Source: Mongoliimonas terrestris (GTDB lineage: Bacteria > Pseudomonadota > Alphaproteobacteria > Rhizobiales > Pleomorphomonadaceae). From it: 64,000 nt of DNA. Positions 47,016-57,700 of the stretch are shown here, in pieces. The stretch lies in assembly GCF_001927285.1 (NCBI RefSeq), contig NZ_MSIG01000003.1, forward strand, positions 186,001 to 250,000. Reading direction: 5' to 3'. Within the stretch, counting starts at the first letter, position 1. Every line of letters begins with the position of its first letter. The notes below the pieces were generated by a model, which worked only from the letters and a program-made list of their open reading frames with translations, made no database searches and had not been told where the DNA came from. The position numbers and the translations under genes were made by a program.

Positions 47016-48791
47016 ATGTGTGGATTGTCCGGAGAGGTGACCTTCGACGGTCGCGACGCCGATGTCGCGGCTCTCGCGCGCATGGGTGCGTGCATGGTAG
47101 AGCGCGGCCCCGACGGGACCGGCGTCATCGCCCACGGGCGCGTCGCCTTCGGCCATCGGCGGCTCTCCATCATCGACCTCAGCGAGCGCTCGGCCCAGCC
47201 GATGCAGGACGCCGAACTCGGCCTCACCATCGCGTTCAACGGCTGCATCTACAACTATCGTGAGCTGCGCGCCGAACTGGAAGGCCTCGGCCACCGGTTC
47301 GTGACCGGCGGCGACACGGAGGTGATCCTGAAGGCCTGGGCAGCCTGGGGCATCGACGCGCCGAAGCATTTCCACGGCATGTTCGCCTTCGCCATCCACG
47401 AGCGCGAGACCGGGCGCGTCGCGCTCGTCCGCGACCGGTTCGGCATCAAGCCGCTCTATCTCGCCGAGACGCCGGGCCGCCTGCGCTTCGCCTCCACGCT
47501 GCCCGCCCTGGTGGCCGCCGGCGAGGTGGACACGAACATCGATCCGGTGGCGCTCGAGTTCTACATGACCTTCCATGCGGTGGTGCCGCCGCCCTACACC
47601 ATGCTGAAGGGCGTGCGGAAGCTGCCGCCGGCGACGGTCCGCGTCTACGAGCGCGACGGCCGGGTGGAGGACCACACCTACTGGCGGCTCTCCTTCGCCC
47701 GCACCGAAGCGGACGTGCGCCGTCCGCAAGCGGAGTGGGAGGAGCTGGTGCTCGCCGCCCTCCGCAAGGCGGTGGACCGGCGCATGGTGGCGGATGTGCC
47801 GGTCGGCGTGCTCCTCTCCGGCGGGCTCGATTCCAGCCTGATCGTCGGCCTCCTCGCCGAAGCGGGCCAGCAGGGCCTGAAGACCTTCTCCGTCGGCTTC
47901 GAGACCGTGGACGATTTCGAGGGCGACGAGTTCAAGTGGTCGGACCTCATCGCCCGCCACTACGGCACCGACCACACCAAGATCTTCGTGCCCTCGTCCG
48001 ACCTCCTCGGCGCGCTGCCGGACGTGTTCCGCGCCATGTCGGAGCCGATGGTCTCCTACGACAACGTGGGCTTCTTCCTCCTCTCCCGCGAGGTCGCCCG
48101 GCACGTGACCGTGGTGCAGAGCGGGCAGGGGGCGGACGAGGTGTTCGCCGGCTACCACTGGTATCCGAAGCTCGCAGGCTCCAACGCCGTCGCGTCCGAC
48201 TACATGGGCGTGTTCGGCGACCGGAGCCGCGCGGATCTGGAGGCCCTGCTCGAACCGGGCATGCTCGCCGACCCGGAGGCCGCCGCCTTCGTCGCTCGTC
48301 ACATGGCGGCTGTGGACAGCCCTGATCCGGTGGACAAGGCGCTCCACATCGACAGCACGGTCATGCTGGTCGACGACCCGGTGAAGCGGGTCGACAACAT
48401 GACCATGGCGTCGTCGCTGGAGGCCCGCGTGCCCTTCCTCGACCACGAGCTCGTGGAACTCGCGGCCCGCATCCCGGGTTCGGCCAAGCTCGGCGACGGC
48501 GGCAAGAAGGTGCTGAAGGCGGTCGGCCGCAAGGTCATCCCGCGCGAGGTCATCGACCGGCCGAAGGGCTATTTCCCCGTGCCGGCGCTGAAATACATCG
48601 AAGGCCCGGTGCTGGAGATGGTCCGCGACGCGCTCCACTCCCGCGCGGCGCGCGAGCGGGGCCTCTTCCGCAAAGGCGCGGTGGACGCCCTCCTCGCCGA
48701 CCCGAAAAGCGCCATCACGCCGCTCGGCGGCTCCTCCCTCTGGCAGGTCGCCACCCTGGAACTCTGGCTGCAGACGCAGCTTGCCGGCTGA
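47016..48791 (+). CDS. N-acetylglutaminylglutamine amidotransferase (AsnB-like)
   Basis: The 591-residue enzyme has an N-terminal glutaminase domain whose nucleophile is Cys2 (MCGLSGEVTFDG; also RGPDGTG and FGHRRLSIID) and a C-terminal asparagine-synthetase-type domain with the ATP pyrophosphatase loop LLSGGLDSSLIVGLL. This subgroup makes the terminal amide of N-acetylglutaminylglutamine amide (NAGGN), a dipeptide osmolyte. The next two genes encode the synthetase and a peptidase of the same pathway. ATG 47016 gives the required N-terminal Cys; a longer frame from 46947 would bury it. Confidence 0.92.
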   Translation: MCGLSGEVTFDGRDADVAALARMGACMVERGPDGTGVIAHGRVAFGHRRLSIIDLSERSAQPMQDAELGLTIAFNGCIYNYRELRAELEGLGHRFVTGGDTEVILKAWAAWGIDAPKHFHGMFAFAIHERETGRVALVRDRFGIKPLYLAETPGRLRFASTLPALVAAGEVDTNIDPVALEFYMTFHAVVPPPYTMLKGVRKLPPATVRVYERDGRVEDHTYWRLSFARTEADVRRPQAEWEELVLAALRKAVDRRMVADVPVGVLLSGGLDSSLIVGLLAEAGQQGLKTFSVGFETVDDFEGDEFKWSDLIARHYGTDHTKIFVPSSDLLGALPDVFRAMSEPMVSYDNVGFFLLSREVARHVTVVQSGQGADEVFAGYHWYPKLAGSNAVASDYMGVFGDRSRADLEALLEPGMLADPEAAAFVARHMAAVDSPDPVDKALHIDSTVMLVDDPVKRVDNMTMASSLEARVPFLDHELVELAARIPGSAKLGDGGKKVLKAVGRKVIPREVIDRPKGYFPVPALKYIEGPVLEMVRDALHSRAARERGLFRKGAVDALLADPKSAITPLGGSSLWQVATLELWLQTQLAG

Positions 48792-48842
48792 GCCCTGGCG
48801 ATCCCACGCCGCCGCCGACGACCGACCTGGAGACCCAAGACG

Positions 48843-50630
48843 ATGACCAGCCTCGTTTCCCGCGGACGCGGAGCCGTCGCCCACCGCTTCCGGCGGTTGC
48901 GCGCCCAGTCCTTCCTGCCGCCGATCGGCGAGGGAGAGGGCGGCGGCGAGACCGGCCACAACGCGGTGGTGGATTGCGGCTGGGGCCGGCTCCTGTTCGG
49001 CCAGACCTTCGACGATCCCGCCGTGCTTGCCGCCGCTATGGAGGAGGAGGGTCCGGACCGGCGCGACATCGCCTTCTACATCCGCGACCCCCACGTGGCG
49101 CTCGCCGCGGCCCCGCAGGAGCTGTTCCTGGATCCGTCCCACACCTTCCGGCTGGACCTGCCCACCTACCGGGGCAGCCGCAAGTCGGTCCGCGGCTTCG
49201 CCATCCGGCCGGTGGCCAACCGGGAGGACGCCATCGAGGTGAACCGGATCTACGCCGCCCGCGGCATGGTGCAGATCCCGCCCGACTGGTTCGAGCGCAC
49301 CAAGGAGAGCCGGGTCGTCCGCGTGCTTCTCGCCGAGGATGCCGCCTCCGGGGCGGTGGTCGGGACCGTGATGGGCGTCGACCACGTGCAGGCGTTCGGA
49401 GACCGGGAGACGGGGTCGTCGCTCTGGTGCCTGGCGGTGGATCCGCAGGCGACGGTGCCTGGCATTGGCGCCGCGCTCGTCCATCATCTCGCCGGCCGGT
49501 TCAAGGCGCTGGGCGCCGCCTACATGGATCTCTCGGTGCTGCACAACAACGCCGAGGCGATCGCCCTCTACGAGAAGATCGGCTTCCGCCGGGTGCCCCT
49601 CTACACCCTGAAGCGTCGCAACTCCTTCAACGAGCGCCTCTATGTGGGGCCGATGCCGGACGCGGCGCTGAACCCCTACGCGCGCATCATCATCGACGAG
49701 GCGCGCCGGCGCGGCATCGCCGTGGAGGTGACCGACGCCGAAGGCGGCTTCTTCCGCCTGCACTACGGCGGCCGGTCGATCCACTGCCGCGAGAGCCTGT
49801 CGGAGCTCACCTCGGCGGTCGCCATGTCGATCTGCGACGACAAGGCCGTCACCCGCCGGGTGATGGAGCGGGCCGGGCTTCATGTGCCCGCCCAGACCGA
49901 AACCGACGACCCGGCCGAGCGTGCCGCCTTCCTCGACCGGGTCGGCAGCGTGGTGGTCAAGCCCGCCCGCGGCGAGCAGGGCCGCGGCATCGCGGTCGGC
50001 GTGGAGACGCCGGACCAGCTGGAGGAGGCGGTGCGGGTCGCCCGCACCGTCTGCGACCGGGTGCTCATCGAGGAATGCGTGACCGGCGAGGATCTTCGCC
50101 TGGTGGTGATCGACTACAAGGTGGTGGCCGCCGCCCTTCGCCGCCCGCCCCGCGTGATCGGCGACGGCAAGTCGACCGTGCGGGCGCTGATCGAGGCGCA
50201 GAGCCGCCGCCGCGCGGCAGCCACCGGGGGCGAATCGCACATCCCGCTCGACGGCGAGACCGGGCGCTGCGTGGAGAAGGCCGGCTTCGGCCTCGACGAC
50301 GTCCTGCCGGAGGGCCGCGAGGTGGTGGTCCGCCGGACCGCGAACCTCCACACCGGCGGCACCATCCACGACGTCACCGACATCGTGCACCCGGTGCTGG
50401 TGGAGGCGGCGGTGAAGGCCGCGCGGGCGATCCCGATCCCGGTCGCCGGCATCGACTTCCTGGTGGAGGCGCCGGACAAGCCCTTCTATGCCTTCGTGGA
50501 GGCGAACGAGCGGCCGGGGCTGGCCAACCACGAGCCGCAGCCGACGGCGGAGCGCTTCGTCGACCTTCTCTTCCCGCAGACCGTGCCGGCGCCGGTGCGC
50601 AATGTGCAGCAGCGTGCCCGCAACGGCTGA
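48843..50630 (+). CDS. ngg: N-acetylglutaminylglutamine synthetase (GNAT plus ATP-grasp)
   Basis: The 595-residue protein joins an N-terminal GNAT acetyltransferase domain (about residues 110-270; DPQATVPGIGAALVHHLAGR, NAEAIALYEKIGFRRVPLY) to a C-terminal ATP-grasp ligase (about 295-585; VVVKPARGEQGRGIAVGVE, ending EANERPGLANHEPQP). This fusion makes the N-acetylated glutamine dipeptide, which the upstream amidotransferase turns into NAGGN. It follows that gene by 51 bp, and the peptidase gene follows by 40 bp, consistent with one operon. Confidence 0.92.
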   Translation: MTSLVSRGRGAVAHRFRRLRAQSFLPPIGEGEGGGETGHNAVVDCGWGRLLFGQTFDDPAVLAAAMEEEGPDRRDIAFYIRDPHVALAAAPQELFLDPSHTFRLDLPTYRGSRKSVRGFAIRPVANREDAIEVNRIYAARGMVQIPPDWFERTKESRVVRVLLAEDAASGAVVGTVMGVDHVQAFGDRETGSSLWCLAVDPQATVPGIGAALVHHLAGRFKALGAAYMDLSVLHNNAEAIALYEKIGFRRVPLYTLKRRNSFNERLYVGPMPDAALNPYARIIIDEARRRGIAVEVTDAEGGFFRLHYGGRSIHCRESLSELTSAVAMSICDDKAVTRRVMERAGLHVPAQTETDDPAERAAFLDRVGSVVVKPARGEQGRGIAVGVETPDQLEEAVRVARTVCDRVLIEECVTGEDLRLVVIDYKVVAAALRRPPRVIGDGKSTVRALIEAQSRRRAAATGGESHIPLDGETGRCVEKAGFGLDDVLPEGREVVVRRTANLHTGGTIHDVTDIVHPVLVEAAVKAARAIPIPVAGIDFLVEAPDKPFYAFVEANERPGLANHEPQPTAERFVDLLFPQTVPAPVRNVQQRARNG

Positions 50631-50670
50631 TACGCCGCCCCGTTTCCCTCGCCTGGACGACCACCCTCCA

Positions 50671-51807
50671 ATGCCGCGCCTCGCCATCGACACCGGTTAC
50701 CTCCGCGACCGCCTCGCCGACCTCCTCGCCATCCCGAGCCCCAGCGGCTACACCGACCAGGTGGTCCGCTGGGTTTCCGCCGAGATCGAGACCCTCGGCT
50801 ATCCGGTGGAGGTCACCCGCCGGGGCGCCATCCGGGCGACCCTGAAGGGCGAGACCCATCGGGGCGCGCGCGCCGTAATCGGCCACGTGGACACGCTCGG
50901 CGCGCAGGTGAAGCAGCTGAAGGAGAACGGGCGGCTGGAGCTGGTTCCGATCGGCCACTGGTCGGCCCGGTTCGCCGAAGGCGCCCGCACCACGCTCTTC
51001 ACCGACAAGGGCAGCTACCGGGGCACCATCCTGCCGCTGAAGGCGTCGGGCCACACCTTCAACGAAGCGGTGGACACGGCGCCGGTCGGCTGGTCGCACG
51101 TGGAACTGCGGGTGGACGCGCTCTGCCGCGGCCCGGGCGACCTGAAGCGGCTCGGCATCGCGGTCGGCGACTTCGTGGCCATCGACCCGCAGCCGGAGTT
51201 CGTGCCGAACGGCTACATCGCGTCGCGACATCTGGACGACAAGGCCGGTGTAGCGGCGATGTTGGCCGCCATGCTGGCCCTGAAGACCGGCGGGGTGGCC
51301 CCGGCGGTCGATACCTTCTTCCTCTTCTCCATTTCCGAGGAGGTGGGCGTCGGCGGCTCGTCGGTGCTCACCCACGACATCGCCTCGCTGGTGGCGATCG
51401 ACAACGGCACGGTGGCACCCGGCCAGTCCTCCGAGGAGTTCGGCGTCACGGTGGCGGTCGCCGACCAGACCGGCCCGTTCGACTACCACCTGACCCGCAA
51501 GCTGATCCGGCTCTGCGTGGAGGAGGACATCCGCCACCAGACGGACGTGTTCCGCTACTACCGCTCCGACAGTGCCTCGGCGGTGGAGGCGGGCGCGGAC
51601 GTCCGCACGGCGCTGATCACCTTCGGGGTCGACGCCTCGCACGGCTGGGAGCGCACGCACATGCACGCGCTCCGCTCCGTGGCCGAACTCATCACCGCCT
51701 ACGTGTCGAGCCCGGTCGAGATCCCTCGCGACGCCGAACCCATCGGCGGCGCCCGCGGCTTCACCTCGCAGCCGACCGACGAAGCCGACGCCACGGTGCG
51801 CATCTAG
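50671..51807 (+). CDS. NAGGN-associated M42-family peptidase
   Basis: The 378-residue protein is an M42 (glutamyl aminopeptidase-like) metallopeptidase of the NAGGN subgroup. Metal and catalytic motifs in order are AVIGHVDTLGAQV, ASRHLDDKAGVAAML, FSISEEVGVGGSS, VAIDNGTVAPG and GWERTHMHALRS. It is thought to degrade the osmolyte or its dipeptide precursor when it is no longer needed. The start ATG 50671 lacks a strong ribosome site. It is the last gene of the cluster. Confidence 0.9.
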   Translation: MPRLAIDTGYLRDRLADLLAIPSPSGYTDQVVRWVSAEIETLGYPVEVTRRGAIRATLKGETHRGARAVIGHVDTLGAQVKQLKENGRLELVPIGHWSARFAEGARTTLFTDKGSYRGTILPLKASGHTFNEAVDTAPVGWSHVELRVDALCRGPGDLKRLGIAVGDFVAIDPQPEFVPNGYIASRHLDDKAGVAAMLAAMLALKTGGVAPAVDTFFLFSISEEVGVGGSSVLTHDIASLVAIDNGTVAPGQSSEEFGVTVAVADQTGPFDYHLTRKLIRLCVEEDIRHQTDVFRYYRSDSASAVEAGADVRTALITFGVDASHGWERTHMHALRSVAELITAYVSSPVEIPRDAEPIGGARGFTSQPTDEADATVRI

Positions 51808-52220
51808 GCTGTACGGCGTTCCTTCGGGAGCGTGGGCAGCTGTCGCGCGCTGTCTGGCTGGCGCTGCTCTCGCCGTGGACGGCCTTCGGTCGGCCAGGAA
51901 TGCAGCCACCCTTCGGCGTTGGCGGTGCGTTCACCCGCCTGTCCCGGGGCAGGGCGCTCGCTTTACCTTTCGGTGTGCGCGCCATCCCGTCGCATCCACC
52001 GAGACAGCACGGTCGGATCCGCGCTCATCTGTCATTTACTTGAACCGCCAAGTTAACCAGTCATCCTTTTGGTGGCTGGCAAAGCCGCATGTTTGTGAGA
52101 TGATGATAAGCATCGAGCAAGACATTCTTCGTAGCCTGTTCTTACGTCCAGCCGTTTCCATCGCCGTTCGTTTTCAACGCCTTTGAGCGGAGCCGGGTGC
52201 CAACCCCCGGAACCTGAGCC
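51808..52220 (+). other. Non-coding gap downstream of the NAGGN cluster
   Basis: This 413-bp stretch has no supported gene. It drops in GC after about 52000, and a promoter for the next small gene probably lies in 52020-52140, but I can name no clear -35/-10 pair. A short imperfect inverted repeat (CCAG ... CTGG) lies at 52057-52080. Confidence 0.5.
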
Positions 52221-52595
52221 ATGATCGTCGCACCGCGTGTGGCGGCCCTTGCGGCTGCCGGAATTTTCGTCTTTTCGACCGCCGCCGGCATCGCGTCCAT
52301 CGGCGGCACGTCCTTCCTGCCGCCGGCCGCCCAGCCGATCCCGGCCGCCGTCCTGCCGGACGGGGTGGCGGACGTCGCCTTCGCGTCGGCGGGGCTCTGT
52401 GCGGTCATGATGGTGATCGGCGAGGCCCGTCCCGGGGTCACCGACATCGTCGACGTGACGCTCGGCGCGGCCGAGACCGCGGAGGTCACCGCCGGCCATT
52501 CGATCGCCTGCGGCACCGGCGCCGGCAGCGTCCGCCCCCTTGGTGCCCGCCTCACCGAAGCCGCTCTCGCCAAGGCGGACTTCGCCGCGCTCTGA
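52221..52595 (+). CDS. Small hypothetical protein with N-terminal signal or anchor
   Basis: The 124-residue product begins with a hydrophobic segment (VAALAAAGIFVFSTAAGIA) that could be a signal peptide or a membrane anchor. The rest is Ala/Val/Gly-rich with two cysteines and no motif I recognise. The start ATG 52221 is preceded by a gap with GAACCTGAG. Codon use looks like the neighbours, but with no recognised relatives it could be a spurious frame. The next gene runs on the opposite strand towards it and ends 40 bp away. Confidence 0.5.
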   Translation: MIVAPRVAALAAAGIFVFSTAAGIASIGGTSFLPPAAQPIPAAVLPDGVADVAFASAGLCAVMMVIGEARPGVTDIVDVTLGAAETAEVTAGHSIACGTGAGSVRPLGARLTEAALAKADFAAL

Positions 52596-52635
52596 CGAAC
52601 CGACGCCCACTGGCGGTCGAGCGACCACTCGGCCT

Positions 52636-54585
52636 TCAGCGTGCGAAGAGCGACTGCTCGATCATCTCCTCGTCGCACACGATGTCCTGGTTCTGCGCCT
52701 GTTCGCGCCGGATGCCCGAGAGGTCCGGTGCTTCCCCGTAGTGCCGCAGGAAGGTCCGCATCACGTGGTCGACGCCCGCGTCGGTGACCGAGCGCAGGTC
52801 GCTCTCGAAATAGGCGCCGCGCGCGTGGGCGCCGGTCACGATCTCGTAGGACGGAAAATAATCGACGCCCGGCTCCCGCGCGGCCACCGCATCGGCGGCG
52901 ACCCGCAGCACGGCCTTGCTGTAGGTCGTGGAAGTGAGGGCGTGCCGGTCCTCGTAGGTGGCGATCAGCGGCACCGGTGACACGGTGAGGATGATCCTCG
53001 CCGCCGGATTGACCGTCCACAGCTTCGCCACGAAGACCAGCAGGTCCGCCTCCACTTCCGCGGCGGTGAAGTTGTGGAAGGCATGGACAGCCGGATCGAA
53101 CGCGCCGCCGGCGACGCCGGGCGCCAGGGGAAACACCGCCCCGTCCACCGTCGAGCACCAGGCCTCGGTGAGACCCAGCGTGAACACGAACACCTCCAGC
53201 TCCCGCCAGAGGCGGCGGACGATCGCCAGATGCCGGTCGCGCGCGGCCGCGACGTCCGCCTCGGTGGCAAAGCCGTCCGGCTCCACCTGCGGGCGGAAGG
53301 GATCCACATAACGGCCGTCGCGGCGCAGCCAAGCCGGCTCGGCGGGCACGAAGGTGCCTTCCGAGCGGTCGAACAGCTGCACGAGCTGCCGGGCGGTGTA
53401 GATGTTGCCGTAGCGCGCCGAGAAGATGCCGAAATTGCGCGCGAGCGCCTCCGCCTCGGCGAGGCCGTCGCTGCGCTCGGCGTTGAAATAGCTGTAGCCG
53501 CTGCCCTTGAGGGCCCGGGCGATGTGCTGGGCGAAGCAACTGCCCGCCGTCGCCACCCGGGTGTCACGACCGAGCGTGAAGCCGGTCCGCACGACCGGAT
53601 CGACCGCATCCGCCGGCGGATTGGCGACGGCCGTCTTCCAGCGTTGGTGGTCCTTGATGCCCCGGTAGGGGTTGTCGCCAGCCGGAGGCTTGCCGCCGCC
53701 GTCGCGCATCTTCAGGAGAACGCGAAGGCGCGGATCGCCCAACCGGTCGCACTGGATCGCCCGGTCGTGCAGCGGCTCCATCAGGGCGAAGCTCTTCTCG
53801 ATGAAGGTATCCAGGGGCAGGAGGCCCCGGTTCTCCTTCGTCACCTTGCCGTCCGGCATCTTGAAGATCATGTGGCCCGGCAGGCCGAACCGCTCACCGA
53901 TCTCCGGATAGAGCGGCCAGACCAGGTTCTTCACCAGGTGATCCTGGGCGACATACTCCGGATAGGCGACGGCCGGCGTCCAGCCGAGCGTTTTGAACAT
54001 CTGGCGCGCCATGCCGGCCATGACGATGGGCTTGGGATGGTTCGGGCAGTGCAGGAAGCAGCCGGTCGCGCGCCACTGGCGGATCTCGTCCTCCAGCGAA
54101 AGGCCGAGCGTCGCGGCGGACGCCAGAAGGTGCTCCGCGGACGGGTCCCAGTGGTCGAAATAGCCGAGGGCGTCGTAGGTCTCGCCCCGGAACAGCTTCA
54201 CCGTCTGGTCGACCGTGAAGCCGTTCTGCCAGGCGAACAGGGCGATGGCCGACGTGATGCCGCCGATGGCGGAGGCGACGCGCACCTCGCCCGCGTTGGC
54301 GAAGACGAAGTCCGGGTGGAAGGCCGTGAAGAAGAGCTTCGGGTAGCGTACCTTGTTGGGGAAGGCGGCGAACCCGTCGAGGTTGTCCATCAGGAAGCGT
54401 TCGTAGTTCGACTTCCTGCCTTGGAGGAAGAACATGTCGTCCGGCCCGGGACGGGCGATCTCGGCGAGCAGGTTGAAACTCTTCGACCCGGCGATCGCCT
54501 CCACCGTCGCCTCCGGACGCATGATGCGGACCACGTCGGCAAGGACACCCGCCTGGCAGTTACCGATGACGTAGATCCTCGACAT
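52636..54585 (-). CDS. WcbI-GSCFA fusion protein (putative polysaccharide acyltransferase/esterase)
   Basis: The 649-residue protein joins two domains. The N-terminal part (about 1-250) resembles the WcbI family, with the motif IYVIGNCQAGVLADVVRIM and a later ATGCFLHCPNHPKPIVMAG. WcbI proteins are linked to capsule acetylation. The C-terminal part (about 340-620) is a GSCFA domain, with ATAGSCFAQHIARALKGSGY, VFTLGLTEAWCS, and LTVSPVPLIATYEDRH, an SGNH-hydrolase-like fold. A likely role is acyl transfer to or removal from a surface glycan. There are no glycan genes beside it. ATG 54585 is preferred because GAGG is six bases upstream; ATG 54591 overlaps that site. Confidence 0.8.
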   Translation of the reverse strand: MSRIYVIGNCQAGVLADVVRIMRPEATVEAIAGSKSFNLLAEIARPGPDDMFFLQGRKSNYERFLMDNLDGFAAFPNKVRYPKLFFTAFHPDFVFANAGEVRVASAIGGITSAIALFAWQNGFTVDQTVKLFRGETYDALGYFDHWDPSAEHLLASAATLGLSLEDEIRQWRATGCFLHCPNHPKPIVMAGMARQMFKTLGWTPAVAYPEYVAQDHLVKNLVWPLYPEIGERFGLPGHMIFKMPDGKVTKENRGLLPLDTFIEKSFALMEPLHDRAIQCDRLGDPRLRVLLKMRDGGGKPPAGDNPYRGIKDHQRWKTAVANPPADAVDPVVRTGFTLGRDTRVATAGSCFAQHIARALKGSGYSYFNAERSDGLAEAEALARNFGIFSARYGNIYTARQLVQLFDRSEGTFVPAEPAWLRRDGRYVDPFRPQVEPDGFATEADVAAARDRHLAIVRRLWRELEVFVFTLGLTEAWCSTVDGAVFPLAPGVAGGAFDPAVHAFHNFTAAEVEADLLVFVAKLWTVNPAARIILTVSPVPLIATYEDRHALTSTTYSKAVLRVAADAVAAREPGVDYFPSYEIVTGAHARGAYFESDLRSVTDAGVDHVMRTFLRHYGEAPDLSGIRREQAQNQDIVCDEEMIEQSLFAR

Positions 54586-54706
54586 GTCCATCCTCGCGGC
54601 GCTTTCGCCGGGCCGCGGGCTCGCTGCCGGATCGAATGCCGAATACGTTCATAGATCTAAATTCCTGATCGCTTTCCAGCAAGCCGTGAGACCCGCGCAA
54701 CGGATA

Positions 54707-54730
54707 CGGCGCGGGATTTCTCCCGCGCCG
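54707..54730. terminator. Possible terminator hairpin downstream of the RND permease gene
   Basis: A 10-bp perfect stem CGGCGCGGGA / TCCCGCGCCG has a 4-base loop. No T tract follows on the minus strand, so it is not a textbook intrinsic terminator. It lies 35 bp past the permease stop and 115 bp before the GSCFA gene start. Confidence 0.5.
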
Positions 54731-54764
54731 CTTGCGTCTGATGTCGATCAGGTCCTGCCGGCGG

Positions 54765-57700
54765 TCACTCGGCCGGCATGGGCTGGCCGTGGGTGCCGTG
54801 GCCCTCGGGGGCGTGGCCGTCGTCCACGCGGCCCTCCGCGGCGGCCTTGCGGGCCTCCTTGGCGGCATGGCGCTCGTCGCTCTCGGAGATGTAGGTGTAG
54901 AACATCGGCACCACGAAGAGGGTGAACAGCGTTCCGACCGACATGCCGGTGGCGATGACGAGGCCGATGGAGTAGCGGGCGGCAGCACCGGCACCGTCGG
55001 CGAGGATCAGCGGGACGACGCCGAGCACCATGGCGGCGGTGGTCATCAGGATGGGCCGCAGGCGCACCCGGGCCGATTCCACGATGGCTTCGCGGCGGGT
55101 GTAGCCGCGTTCCTCGCGGAGCTGGTTGGCGAACTCCACCATCAGGATGCCGTGCTTGGTGATCAGCCCGACAAGGGTGATGAGACCCACCTGGGTGTAG
55201 ATGTTCAGCGTCCCGAGCCCGAGGTTGAGCGGCACCATGGCGCCGAACACCGACAGCGGCACCGACATCAGGATGATGAAGGGGTCGCGGAAGCTCTCGA
55301 ACTGGGCGGCGAGCACCAGGTAGATGATCAGCACCGCAAGGCCGAAGGCGACGAGCAGGGTGTTGCCCGCCTCCACCTCCAGGCGCGACTGGCCGGCGTA
55401 CTCCAGGAAGTAGCCGTCCGGCATCACCTCCGTGGCGATCCGCTGGATCTCCTGGAGCGCCGCACCGGTGGTGACGCCCGGCCGCGGCAGGGCCGACAGG
55501 GTCGAGGAGTTCAGCTGGTTGAACTGCTCGATCGCCGGCGCCGACGCCTCCGTGGAGATGCGCACCACCGCCGACAGCGGCACCATGGAACCCGACTGGC
55601 TGCGGACGAAGAAGTCGCCGAGGCTTTCCGGGTTGAGCCGATACTGCTGCGGCACCTGCGGGATGATGTCGTAGGCCCTCGCGTCCCGGTCGAACTTCGA
55701 CACGGACCCCTCGCCGACCAGGATGTTCAGCGTGGAGCCGATCTCCGACACCGTGACGCCGAGGGCGGCGGCGCGGTCCCGGTCGATCACGAGGCGCACG
55801 GTGGGTGTCTCGAACGACAGGGAGTTCTGCACCACGATGAAGAGGCCGCTCTCCGTCGCCCGGTTCTTGATCTCCTCGGCGAGTTCGTAGACGCGCTCGG
55901 CCTCGTTGGTCGACTGCAGCACCACCTGCACCGGCAGGCCGCCGCCGGAGCCCGGCAGGGACGGCAGGGCGAACACGAAGGCCTGCAGGCCGGCCGACGT
56001 GTTGACGATGCCCTGGAGCTCCTGCTGGATCTCCTGCTGGCTGCGCTCGCGCTCGCCCCACGGCTTCATCACGAAGCCGGCGAAGCCGGAGTTGGCGCTG
56101 TCGCCGCCGACGATCTGGAAGCGGGCCTCCAGCTCGGGCACGTTCTTGGCGAGATCGTCGATCTGCCGGGCGTACATGGCGGTGTACTCGGCGGTCGCGT
56201 ACTGCGGCCCGGTCACGAGGCTGAACACGGCCCCCGAATCCTCCTCCGGCGCCAGTTCGGACGACGTGTTGAGGAAGAGGAAGACCGACGTGCCGAGAAG
56301 GACGGCGACCACCAGGAGAGTCACCGGCCGGTAGAGGAGGGAGCCGTCCAGCCGGCGGCCGTACCAGTTGGCGAGCCGGTCGAAGGTGCGGTCCACCGTG
56401 CGCTGGAACCAGGAGGCGTTGCCGTGCTTCAGGAGCCGCGCCGACATCATCGGCGAGAGGGTCACCGCCACGAAGCCGGAGATGATCACCGCGCCGGCGA
56501 GCGTGAAGGCGAACTCGCGGAAGAGCGAGCCGGTGAGGCCCTGGGTGAAGCCGATCGGCGCGTAGACCGCCGCCAGCGTGATGGTCATGGCGACCACCGG
56601 GCCGAAGATCTCCCGCATGCCGGTGATGGCGGCGGAGAGGGGCTTCATGCCCTCCTCGATGTGCCGGTGGATGTTCTCCACCACCACGATGGCGTCATCC
56701 ACCACAAGGCCGATGGCCAGCACCATGGCGAGCAGCGTCAGCGTGTTCAGCGAATAGTCGAGGCCGTAGAGGAGGAAGCAGACGCCGATCAGCGACAGCG
56801 GGATGGTGACGATGGGGATCACCACCGAGCGGAACGACCCGAGGAAGAGCAGGATCACGCCGATGACGATGAGCACCGCCTCGGCGATGGTCTTGAACAC
56901 CTCCTCGATCGAGGCCGAGATGGCTTCGGTGCTGTCGTAGACGAGCGAGATGTTGGTGCCCTGCGGCAGCGTCTCCTGGATCGCCGGCAGTTCGGCCGCC
57001 ACCGCGGCGGCGGTGTCGAGCGGATTTGCCGACGGGGTTGGGAAGACGCCGATGAAGACGCCCTGCAGGCCGTTGAAGCGGACGTAGACTTCCGAATTCT
57101 CGGCGCCGAGCTCCACCGTGGCGACATCGCGCAGGCGCACCACCTCGTCGCCGTTGGAGCGGATCGGCAGGGCGCCGAACGCCTCCGGCGACTGCAGCGT
57201 CGTCTCGGTCTCGATCTGGTAGGCGACGTACTCGTTCTTGGTCTTGCCGGGGGCCGACAGGAAGTTGGACGCCTGGATGGCGGCCAGCACCTCGTTGGCC
57301 GTCACCTCGCGGGAGGCGAGCCGCACCGGGTCGATCCAGACCCGCATGGCGAACTCCTGGCCGCCGAGGATCTGGGCGTCGGCGACGCCCTCCACCGTGG
57401 AAAGGCGCGGCTGGATCACCCGGTTGATGAATTCGGTGATCTCGCGGGCGTTCATGTTCTCCGACTGGATGGCCAGGTACATGAGCGCGAACTGCTGCCC
57501 GGTGCCCTTGACGATCACCGGATCCTCCGCCTCGGTCGGCAAGGTGCCGCGCACCTGCTGAACCTTCGCGGTGACTTCCGTGAGGGCGGCGTCCGGATTG
57601 GTGTTGAGGCGCATGTGCACCGACACGGTGGACTGGCCCTGCCGGCTCGACGACGTGACGTAGTCGACGCCTTCCGCCGACGACACCGACTTGGCGACCG

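Noticed and set aside
46932..50693. 1253-residue open frame on the minus strand opposite the NAGGN genes
   Set aside because: His/Arg/Gly-rich antisense frame with no motif; the + strand carries three well-recognised genes with proper spacing.
51832..52186. Short open frames in the gap after the NAGGN peptidase
   Set aside because: Cys/Arg/Ser/Pro-rich composition, no ribosome sites and no recognised motif.
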